Below, piece after piece: positions 6,349 to 11,774 of a stretch of 11,774 bases of DNA; the stretch's first letter is position 1; each line of letters begins with the position of its first letter. A program made the position numbers and the translations under genes. Location of the stretch: contig CALIIG010000023.1 in the NCBI GenBank assembly GCA_938018155.1, positions 1 through 11,774 of the forward strand. The letters are read 5' to 3'. Under the pieces are notes generated by a model. It ran no database searches. It was not told the DNA's origin and saw only the letters and a list, made by a program, of their open reading frames with translations. The DNA is from an uncultured Prevotella sp. (GTDB lineage: Bacteria > Bacteroidota > Bacteroidia > Bacteroidales > Bacteroidaceae).

Positions 6349-8211
6349 TTAGTTGGCACGAACCACCATATTCCCATACAAATCAACCTCACGAGCAAAC
6401 GGGTTGAGGATAGAATCTACCCATATTGCAAACACTTTCCGGCTGATTTTACCGGCAGGAAACGGTACGTTGTAAGGCTCAAGACTTGTGTGCATAAGAG
6501 TTGAGAGATGCTCAAAACCTGCTATTTGATGGGCTTTCATGATACGGGCGAACACCTGTTGCAGCGTTTCGGCATTGAGATTTGCAGGTACTAAGGGCGA
6601 CATGCTATCGGTAGAAATTGCCGACGAGGCCGTATAGAAGCGGAAAAGACGCTCAACATCGCCGGCTTGTACAACACTATCGACATCGAACCACGTTTCG
6701 TTGCTCCAGTCGTGATGGCGTCCGCGCCCCTGCAATATGCCCGTAACACCGATGCGTTGCAACACGGGGAAGAGCGCGTCGCTGCGTGGAACGTCGAGGA
6801 AAGGCAGCAGATAGTTGCCCGTTTTCAGCAGTTGTCGCTGCACATCGCGCACACTGAGGCGGCAGGGTACACGCTTTTGGGCCACGGCCATGGCCGCAAG
6901 CGTTCCCGCAACCTGGCCTATCTGCATCACGACAGGCTGCAAACGCGACGTGCCATTCACCAGATTGGTAACCGAAACAGCCTTTTCGGCCAGTATCAAA
7001 CGGTTGTCATCGCGCGGAAAAAACACCCCGACAGGCAGTCCCCATGAAGGTATTGACGGCAGCGTAAGGTCGGGAACGGGATGCTCATTGTGGTGTTGGT
7101 CAACGGGATAATCGCCTACTGCCACAGCCGTTCTGTAAAGAGGGGCGGGCCGATTGTACGGCGTGATCATATCGTTCAGCGTAAAACGTACGCGCCCTGT
7201 GAAGCGGCGGCCTTCGCGATAGTAGGGAAAGAAGGGCAAACCGTCGGCAGTAGGATACTCGTTGGCAAGGCCAAGATTGTGCATTCCCAGCTCATCCTGC
7301 ATGAAATATAAAAAGCGGAGCGACTTGGCTTTGGCCTTTTTCTCGGCACTATCACGTTGTGCAGGCGTATAGTCGACGTCGTTAAGGTAATAGTCATTGC
7401 CCCACATGGGCCAGTTAATCATATATTTTCCGTTTGGCAGCCGGCCGTAGTTCATCATCATTTCGGCCGTCCACGGCTTGGTTTTCAGGTTGCTGTCGTT
7501 GAGGCTGTTGATGCAACAGTTTCGAAATTCGCGTGCATCGTAACCCTCGGGACGCTGTATTTTTTGCGGCTTATCGTACTGTTTAAGAATCATTACATAC
7601 GTCATGTCCTGCACAACAGGCTGTGCTTTGACGGGTGCCCATGGCTCACCGGTATCGCTTCGCGCGTCAAGGCCCACGTGATAAGGCAGGCCGGCAGCAT
7701 GGGCTACATCGCCCAGCTCGGTAGCGTCAATCAGATAGTCGGCACTTATCAGCTCTTCTTCTTTATTGTGTACAATTATAAGCTGCCATCCGCGTGACGT
7801 ACGGCGCAGGTGTTTCCATGTAGTTTGCGGACGGTAGGTGATGTCAGGCTCGGCCGATACCCAGCTTTGGAAGATACGATTACCTGCTGAAGGCTCAAAC
7901 TGTATCATGCTCACCCAGCCCGTTTGCAGCGCAGCCATCGAACCATAATGGCGTGCAAGCCCGGCCTGAAAATCGCCCCACATACCGCTTGGCAGCCTGT
8001 AGCAGCCGTCGGTAGCACTTACACCTGCCGCCGTCAGCATGCCGCCGAGCCACGGAGTGGCATCAATGAGGAGCGTTTTAGCACCTAATCGCGCGCTTTG
8101 CACGGCAGCACATACACCGCTTGTGCCCCCGCCCACGACGACAACCTGATAGTGACGGGCGTGGACGGCGAGGCAGAAAGTCAGGAAAAAGGCCAGTAAA
8201 ATGTGTTTCAT
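6349..8211 (-). CDS. Secreted FAD-dependent oxidoreductase (FAD_oxidored type)
   Basis: The 620-residue protein starts with a signal peptide (MKHILLAFFLTFCLAVHA, cleavage likely after Ala18). A Rossmann FAD-binding motif follows at once: VVVVGGGTSGVCAA, with the glycines at 27-32, Asp50 as the likely ribose contact, and WLGGML at 54-59. Further on, DYLIDATELGDVAHAAG is the second dinucleotide-binding signature of the PF12831 group. The C-terminal quarter (about 490-620) has no motif I recognise. Bacteroidetes homologues are often annotated as FAD-dependent oxidoreductases or, with little basis, as xanthan lyases. They are frequent near glycan-degrading genes, so oxidation of a sugar or aglycone in the periplasm is plausible but unproven. 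The gene is convergent with DUF421 and has its own promoter-like box (8299-8306). The stop codon lies beside the intergenic inverted repeat. The family call is strong; substrate unknown. Confidence 0.88.
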   Translation of the reverse strand: MKHILLAFFLTFCLAVHARHYQVVVVGGGTSGVCAAVQSARLGAKTLLIDATPWLGGMLTAAGVSATDGCYRLPSGMWGDFQAGLARHYGSMAALQTGWVSMIQFEPSAGNRIFQSWVSAEPDITYRPQTTWKHLRRTSRGWQLIIVHNKEEELISADYLIDATELGDVAHAAGLPYHVGLDARSDTGEPWAPVKAQPVVQDMTYVMILKQYDKPQKIQRPEGYDAREFRNCCINSLNDSNLKTKPWTAEMMMNYGRLPNGKYMINWPMWGNDYYLNDVDYTPAQRDSAEKKAKAKSLRFLYFMQDELGMHNLGLANEYPTADGLPFFPYYREGRRFTGRVRFTLNDMITPYNRPAPLYRTAVAVGDYPVDQHHNEHPVPDLTLPSIPSWGLPVGVFFPRDDNRLILAEKAVSVTNLVNGTSRLQPVVMQIGQVAGTLAAMAVAQKRVPCRLSVRDVQRQLLKTGNYLLPFLDVPRSDALFPVLQRIGVTGILQGRGRHHDWSNETWFDVDSVVQAGDVERLFRFYTASSAISTDSMSPLVPANLNAETLQQVFARIMKAHQIAGFEHLSTLMHTSLEPYNVPFPAGKISRKVFAIWVDSILNPFAREVDLYGNMVVRAN

Positions 8212-8298
8212 ACAATGTTTTTTTCTTGTTTTTTCAGTTTTACGGTCCCTATATTATAATAGGTGTACCTTGCATTGCCGGTTTAACGGCAACTATGG

Positions 8299-8306
8299 CA
8301 AAGGTA
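8299..8306 (-). promoter_or_regulatory. -7 box for the FAD oxidoreductase gene
   Basis: On the minus strand this reads TACCTTTG, matching TAnnTTTG, about 88 bp upstream of the ATG. No convincing -33 TTG is seen at 19-21 bp. The predicted leader of roughly 80 nt contains a small hairpin, TTGCCG (8275-8280) with CGGCAA (8287-8292). Confidence 0.5.
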
Positions 8307-8382
8307 CGAAAGAAAACCAAAAGCCCGTATTGGCAGCGTCAAAAGATAGTCCTTTGCATACGAATGAAGAGTTAAGGTAGCG

Positions 8383-8429
8383 AAAAACAAGAATCATGCT
8401 TGCTCGTATTCGTCACGAGAGCATGATTC
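8383..8429 (-). terminator. Intrinsic terminator of the cupin/HxlR-like operon
   Basis: GAATCATGCT (8391-8400) pairs perfectly with AGCATGATTC (8420-8429). An inner stem follows after a 2-nt bulge, CTCGT (8403-8407) with ACGAG (8415-8419). On the minus strand the stem is followed by TTGTTTTT (8390-8383). The stem begins within the TGA stop of the small HxlR-like gene, so termination immediately follows translation. Confidence 0.85.
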
Positions 8430-8727
8430 AAATGAGGTTTTGTTCGCACCAGCGAACCATATTTTTTGCACGAGGAAGCAGCGAAAGTCCTGTCTTGGTG
8501 AGGTACCAGTGTCCGTTGTGCTGCGTAATGAGATTGTCGGCAGCCAGTAGGTTGATGGTGTTTTCGATCTCATCGACCGATAATTTGGCCATGCTGTTGA
8601 CAAGTTGAGCCTTTGTAGCCTCGCCCTTGTCGCCCAACTGAAGCACCATCCACAACGCATCGGGCTGACAAACGCGGGCCAGAATGTTGCGGATGGGGCA
8701 GTGAGGGAATTGCGAATCAGTTACCAT
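8428..8727 (-). CDS. Small divergent HxlR-like winged-helix protein
   Basis: This 99-residue protein begins with FPHCPIRNILAR, nearly the same as FPRCPIRNVLSR in the canonical HxlR protein encoded at 9418-9786. The rest also aligns along its length: a helix ALWMVLQL, a TKAQLVNSMAKLSVDEIENTINLLAADNLI stretch matching the recognition-helix region, and LTKTGLSLLP matching LSDKGRSLLP. The beta-wing between them is much shorter, and the usual GDKW motif is replaced by CQPDALW. Cysteines sit at 10, 20 and 94; the N-terminal Cys-Pro matches the redox-sensing cysteine position known for some HxlR members. The ATG (8725-8727) overlaps the cupin stop by 7 bp, so translation is probably coupled. It could be a DNA-binding regulator, a modulator that pairs with the full HxlR, or a degenerated copy still under selection. 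Its open frame, tight overlap and terminator favour a functional gene. Confidence 0.8.
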   Translation of the reverse strand: MVTDSQFPHCPIRNILARVCQPDALWMVLQLGDKGEATKAQLVNSMAKLSVDEIENTINLLAADNLITQHNGHWYLTKTGLSLLPRAKNMVRWCEQNLI

Positions 8728-9173
8728 TTTAATTCGTCAGCGAGGATAACGCCGTCGGCTGCCGGTGTATCGGCATCGCCAAAGCTGTTGGCTTTATACT
8801 GAATGCAGAGCATCAGCATTTCGGTGTTGCCCGTATTCTTCAGTGCACGCTTGCCTTCAGGTGCCACGCGTATGATGCTTCCTTCAGACACTTTGAACGT
8901 TTCGCCGTCAACCTGATACAGTCCTTCACCCCTGAGAATAAAGTAAAGCTCTTCGTGTTGCTTGTGAGTGTGAAGGAAACCACTGTCCTGTCCTGGTGCG
9001 AGAGCCTGAAAAGACAGTTCGCTTCCTGTCGTCTTCAACGCCCCTCCGGCGAATACCTTGCCCGGAATTTCGATGTCGCCCATCGGCAAAACATACTGAT
9101 TGATTTCACTTAACTTACCTACATTTACTGCTGTAAAGTTTTTACCGTTTTTAGTTAATTCAATTGTCTTCAT
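8721..9173 (-). CDS. Single-domain cupin protein
   Basis: The 150-residue protein has one cupin_2 barrel. Motif 1 is HTHKQHEELYFILRGEG (about residues 68-84), giving the two histidines and glutamate of the metal site. Motif 2, EGSIIRVAPEGKRALKNTGN (about 97-116), lacks the usual histidine: Arg or Ala stands at that place, so metal binding may be altered or lost. No signal peptide is seen, so it is cytoplasmic. It is the first gene of an operon with the small HxlR-like protein and lies divergent from a canonical HxlR regulator, a setting typical of stress- or quinone-responsive genes. Enzymatic activity cannot be inferred; a binding or isomerase role is equally possible. Confidence 0.87.
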   Translation of the reverse strand: MKTIELTKNGKNFTAVNVGKLSEINQYVLPMGDIEIPGKVFAGGALKTTGSELSFQALAPGQDSGFLHTHKQHEELYFILRGEGLYQVDGETFKVSEGSIIRVAPEGKRALKNTGNTEMLMLCIQYKANSFGDADTPAADGVILADELKW

Positions 9174-9226
9174 TGTTTTGTTTTTTATAAATTAATAATT
9201 TTGTTTGTTTTTTCTTGTTGACGATG

Positions 9227-9257
9227 CAAAGTTATTGATATCCAAACGTCTATACAA
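9227..9257 (-). promoter_or_regulatory. Promoter of the cupin operon
   Basis: On the minus strand, the -7 box TAACTTTG (9234-9227) lies exactly 20 bp after a TTG (9257-9255), the textbook spacing for Bacteroidetes housekeeping promoters. The leader to the ATG at 9173 is about 45-50 nt and very A/T-rich. It is the best-formed promoter in the window. Confidence 0.75.
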
Positions 9258-9294
9258 GTAGGCACTGAAATGTAAGACGGTTACCAATATGTTA

Positions 9295-9398
9295 GTAATG
9301 CTGATTACAAGACGATTGTAAAACAGAGGTTTAACACTATTTAAACATAAAGATAATATTGTAATGATAGAGAGTAGTTACTTTTGTAGTGTAATGAT
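9295..9398. promoter_or_regulatory. Candidate HxlR operator repeats between the divergent promoters
   Basis: GTAATG(A/C)T occurs at 9295-9302, 9361-9368 and 9391-9398. The last two extend to TGTAATGAT (9360-9368 and 9390-9398), 30 bp apart, about three helical turns, and straddle the HxlR -7 box. The first is half of an inverted repeat, GTAAT (9295-9299), 4 bp, ATTAC (9304-9308). Placement is that expected of an autoregulating HxlR protein, but the binding assignment is inference. Confidence 0.4.
9379..9386 (+). promoter_or_regulatory. -7 box of the HxlR regulator gene
   Basis: TACTTTTG matches TAnnTTTG, 31 bp before the ATG at 9418. A TTG at 9359-9361 lies 17 bp upstream, slightly short of the usual 19-21. 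The leader is about 25 nt. Confidence 0.55.
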
Positions 9399-9417
9399 TA
9401 TAAAGTAATCTTTAGGT

Positions 9418-9786
9418 ATGAACAGAACCGAGGTGAGGGATGCACTGTTTCCACGCTGTCCCATAAGAAATGTATTGTCGCGCATTGGCGACAAGTGGTC
9501 AATGCTTGTACTCTTTACCTTAGAGAACAACGAGTGCCAAAGGTTCAAGGAATTGCAGAGAAACATACCTGATATATCGCAGAAAATGCTCACGGCAACG
9601 CTTAAAACGCTCGAGGCCGACGGGCTGGTAAGGCGTGAAGCCTATGCAGAAGTGCCACCGCGTGTGGAATATTCACTGTCGGATAAAGGACGTAGTCTGC
9701 TGCCTCTTATTGATAATCTGCTAACCTGGGCAAGCGAAAATATGGACGGTATCATCGCCTCGAGAACACATTATATGCTTAAATGA
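9418..9786 (+). CDS. HxlR-family transcriptional regulator
   Basis: The 122-residue protein shows the whole HxlR signature: CPIRNVLSRIGDKWSMLVLFTL (residues 14-35), FKELQRNIPDISQKMLTATLKTLEADGLV (helix-turn-helix), then RREAYAEVPPRVEYSLSDKGRSLLP (wing). Family members are dimeric winged-helix proteins; several sense quinones, aldehydes or disulfide stress through an N-terminal cysteine, here Cys14. The gene is divergent from the cupin operon and shares a 244-bp regulatory region, so the cupin operon and its own gene are the likely targets. The ATG at 9418 is chosen because it follows a promoter box by 31 bp and the N-terminus lines up with the small paralogue. No C-terminal effector domain is present. 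Confidence 0.92.
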   Translation: MNRTEVRDALFPRCPIRNVLSRIGDKWSMLVLFTLENNECQRFKELQRNIPDISQKMLTATLKTLEADGLVRREAYAEVPPRVEYSLSDKGRSLLPLIDNLLTWASENMDGIIASRTHYMLK

Positions 9787-9931
9787 GGTGTTGTATCGGG
9801 CTCTTGGCATCGGCAAACAGGTGGGACTTTGATGCAGGAACGTCGTCTGAGTTCTTACATTCGGGCTGTTATTTTATGTTAAATAAGCAGGCAGAAAAGG
9901 GTATAAAAGCATAAATATTTAATAAATTAAG

Positions 9932-9939
9932 TATATTTG
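9932..9939 (+). promoter_or_regulatory. -7 box for the GHL10 lipoprotein gene
   Basis: TATATTTG matches TAnnTTTG, 77 bp before the ATG at 10017. No TTG is visible 19-21 bp upstream. The leader is A/T-rich and has no clear secondary structure. The rest of the 230-bp gap (9787-10016) shows nothing I can identify. Confidence 0.5.
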
Positions 9940-10016
9940 AAGCTGTATAGTTAGAAACTGAAACCTGCTTCGTTATTATTTTGAACTAAGAAAATTTAAA
10001 AATCAAATTACAAAAC

Positions 10017-11513
10017 ATGAATATTCTACGATCGACAAGAGAGTTGAAAGGGCTTCTTTTTGCCACAATCTGTGCACTTTTAATAGCTGGTTGCGGCAGC
10101 GAAAAAGGCGAAGGGCCTGTAAATCCCCCTACACCAGGGCAGGGCGGAGGCAAAAAACCCAAGCCCCCGACAGGCGAAACGGCCGTTCTTCCGGCTAAGG
10201 ATTTCCGTGCCGCATGGGTGGCAACGGTGCTTAATCTTGACTGGCCGCAGGGTAAATACGACGAAGCTTCGCAGAAAGCACTGTTTACACAATATGTCAA
10301 TAAGTTGCAAGAGCTGAAGATGAACGCCATGTTCTTTCAGGTTCGACCTATTGCAGACACTTTCTGGGAGTCGCAATACGAACCCTGGAGCCGCTATATC
10401 ACCGGCACCGAGGGCAAGAAACCGTCGTATGATGTGCTACGCTGGATGATAGATCAGTGCCATAGCCGTGGCATTGCGTTCCACGCATGGATCAACCCTT
10501 ACCGCATATCGAAGAGCGGCAGTGCCACGGTGTCGCCGATGATACCTGCAAAATTGGTGAAGAGATACAATAATTGTATCATCTATAACCCTGCACTTCC
10601 CGAGACTCGTGAGCGCATTGCCAACATCGTTAAGGAATTGTTGCAGAAATATGACGTTGACGGCATTCACTTTGATGACTATTTTTATCCGTCACTTTCG
10701 GGCAGCGAGTCGATGAATGACGACGCAGAGTTTGCTAAATATGGTTCGAAATTCACCGATATAAAAGTGTTCCGACGCGCTATGGTCGACTCAATGGTAA
10801 CGAAAGTACAGCGCACCATCCGTGAGGTTCGCCCGTCGGCGGTGTTCTCTATTTCCCCACAGGGCAACCTTGATAACGATTTAAACCAGATGTATGCGGA
10901 CGTTCCGCTGTGGGCTCGCAAAGGATGGGTTGATGTAATCATACCGCAACTCTACTGGTCGACGACGAAATGGTTCGGCCCACGCCTCACACAGTTTGCC
11001 ACACAGTGTGCCGGAAAGAACAAGTTCATGGTGGGATATGGTATCTATCGCTTCGACAGAACACAAAATTCAGGATGGGATAAGGATGTCAATTACCAGA
11101 GCAATGCCGACCTGCAGCGTCAGTTCACCATGGCCTATAATAATAAAAAGGTGGCGGGAAGCTCGCTTTATCGTGCCCAGAACCTGCTTGACAATCCTGA
11201 AAAAATTAATGAAGTCATCGCCAAACAGTTTGCAAAGCCGGCCCTTCTGCCTTATCTGAGCCTGCTCCCGGAGGTTAAGCCCGCTACGCCAAAGAATGTA
11301 AAGGTGACCGAAAACAAGCTGACGTGGGATGCTGTAGCAGATTGCTATTATGCCGTTTACCAGCACAACGGCGACAAAAAGGTAGCAACGCTTGTGGCTA
11401 TTGTACAGACAAATACCTATGATCTTCCGGCAAAGGGCAAGTTTTTTGTCACAGCCGTGAAGAAAAACGACAATGCCGAGAGCGAGATTTCGGCGATAGT
11501 TGAGAAAAAGTAA
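10017..11513 (+). CDS. GHL10 (DUF187) glycosyl hydrolase-like lipoprotein
   Basis: The 498-residue protein has a lipoprotein signal with lipobox IAGC (Cys26), followed by a Gly/Pro/Lys-rich linker (27-55) that tethers the catalytic part to a membrane. The GHL10 barrel runs from about 62 to 410. Family motifs are FRAAWVATVLNLDWPQ, the FFQVRPIADTFWES segment, FHAWINPYR, DGIHFDDYFYP (Asp220, Asp221), VFSISPQGN and IIPQLYW. E. coli DigH (YddW), of the same superfamily, cleaves peptide-stripped peptidoglycan strands, so a cell-wall role is the best guess; plant or host glycans remain possible. A C-terminal beta domain resembling fibronectin type III (about 418-498; PKNVKVTENKLTWDAV) follows. The stop TAA at 11511-11513 is itself the start of an octamer repeat. 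Sequence after Cys26 (GSEKGEG) is acidic, so surface export is possible. Confidence 0.9.
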   Translation: MNILRSTRELKGLLFATICALLIAGCGSEKGEGPVNPPTPGQGGGKKPKPPTGETAVLPAKDFRAAWVATVLNLDWPQGKYDEASQKALFTQYVNKLQELKMNAMFFQVRPIADTFWESQYEPWSRYITGTEGKKPSYDVLRWMIDQCHSRGIAFHAWINPYRISKSGSATVSPMIPAKLVKRYNNCIIYNPALPETRERIANIVKELLQKYDVDGIHFDDYFYPSLSGSESMNDDAEFAKYGSKFTDIKVFRRAMVDSMVTKVQRTIREVRPSAVFSISPQGNLDNDLNQMYADVPLWARKGWVDVIIPQLYWSTTKWFGPRLTQFATQCAGKNKFMVGYGIYRFDRTQNSGWDKDVNYQSNADLQRQFTMAYNNKKVAGSSLYRAQNLLDNPEKINEVIAKQFAKPALLPYLSLLPEVKPATPKNVKVTENKLTWDAVADCYYAVYQHNGDKKVATLVAIVQTNTYDLPAKGKFFVTAVKKNDNAESEISAIVEKK

Positions 11514-11680
11514 AAAAGTAAAAAGGTAAAAAAGTAAAAGATTGGATGGAGAATAGCAGGCCCTTTACTACGGATTTTCGTAGGGTTCTGAACCTTATGC
11601 TGTTTATAAAGGACGATGATTACGTCCTATATGGCTCGGCTTAATCTTTTACTTTTTTACCTTTTTACCTTTTTACTTTT
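11506..11680. repeat. Octamer-repeat inverted repeat with 38-bp arms
   Basis: The left arm 11506-11543 consists of GTAAAAAA/GTAAAAAG octamers and ends in GATT. The right arm 11643-11680 is its reverse complement with 1 mismatch in 38. The 99 bp between contain small hairpins, AGGACG (11610-11615) with CGTCCT (11623-11628), and CTACG with CGTAG near 11567-11583. The stop codon of the GHL10 gene lies inside the left arm. As RNA it would form a long A-U-rich stem ending in a U-rich run, so it may act as a terminator. The same octamer tract occurs at 3003-3034. Confidence 0.85.
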
Positions 11681-11681
11681 G
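11674..11681 (+). promoter_or_regulatory. -7-like box created at the edge of the repeat
   Basis: TACTTTTG matches TAnnTTTG. All but the final G is repeat sequence. It lies 35 bp before the ATG at 11717, a sensible distance, but no TTG is visible upstream, so the assignment is tentative. Confidence 0.4.
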
Positions 11682-11716
11682 CCTATGATATTCCTTTCAC
11701 CTAATAACAATCACGT

Positions 11717-11774
11717 ATGAAACATTTATTACTAACCATGGCATTGTGCCTGCCTATCGCGGTGTCGGCACAAG
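11717..11774 (+). CDS. Start of an exported protein, 3'-truncated by window edge
   Basis: Only 19 codons are visible. They encode a classic signal peptide: Met-Lys-His, a hydrophobic core LLLTMALCLPIAV, then SAQ, with cleavage likely before Gln19. Leader sequence is A/T-rich. No function can be assigned. It follows the GHL10 gene in the same direction after the inverted repeat. Confidence 0.75.
   Translation, partial: MKHLLLTMALCLPIAVSAQ

Noticed and set aside
7357-7797. Plus-strand open frame of 146 codons opposite the FAD oxidoreductase
   Set aside because: It lies entirely antisense to a gene with clear FAD motifs, and has no recognisable domain.
8428-8727. Small HxlR-like gene as a frameshifted pseudogene
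   Set aside because: It aligns with the full HxlR protein from N-terminus to C-terminus in one frame, overlaps the cupin stop neatly, and ends in its own terminator.

Overview
The window looks like the chromosome of a Bacteroidales bacterium, most likely a Prevotellaceae member. Five signs support this: Bacteroidetes-type -7 promoter boxes (TAnnTTTG) before several genes, A-rich leaders instead of strong Shine-Dalgarno sites, two secreted rhamnosidase-type glycoside hydrolases side by side, a Bacteroidales-style secreted FAD oxidoreductase, and 8-bp GTAAAAAG-type repeats at gene ends. The species call is an inference from composition and gene types. No RNA genes, transposase, phage genes or CRISPR array were found.

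Layout. (1) 1-5072, plus strand: the 3' part of a GH106-type alpha-L-rhamnosidase (start lies outside the window), then a complete GH78-type alpha-L-rhamnosidase with a signal peptide. The 260-bp gap between them holds an octamer repeat tract and a regular four-copy palindromic repeat. (2) 5329-6036, plus strand: a DUF421/YetF-like membrane protein with its own promoter. (3) 6037-6348: a compact, repeat-rich convergent region with three 22-bp tandem repeats, a 43-bp imperfect inverted repeat, and two hairpins, one of which looks like a bidirectional terminator. (4) 6349-8211, minus strand: a secreted FAD-dependent oxidoreductase. (5) 8428-9173, minus strand: a two-gene operon of a cupin protein and a small divergent HxlR-like protein, overlapping by 7 bp and ending in a clear intrinsic terminator. 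(6) 9418-9786, plus strand: a canonical HxlR-family regulator, divergent from the cupin operon across a 244-bp double-promoter region. (7) 10017-11513, plus strand: a GHL10/DUF187 lipoprotein hydrolase. (8) 11514-11716: an octamer-repeat inverted repeat with 38-bp arms. (9) 11717-end: the first 19 codons of another exported protein.

How the parts fit. GH106 and GH78 both remove alpha-L-rhamnose, so the left end is probably the edge of a polysaccharide-utilisation locus for a rhamnose-rich plant glycan such as rhamnogalacturonan; no SusC/SusD pair is visible to prove it. The FAD oxidoreductase is of a type often found among such enzymes, but it is convergent and separately transcribed. The cupin and the two HxlR relatives look like a small redox- or electrophile-responsive module: the divergent canonical HxlR is the natural candidate regulator of the cupin operon, and the small co-transcribed paralogue may modulate it. 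I see no clearly new defence or mobile system. The least-explained content is the set of structured intergenic repeats and the paired HxlR/cupin module.
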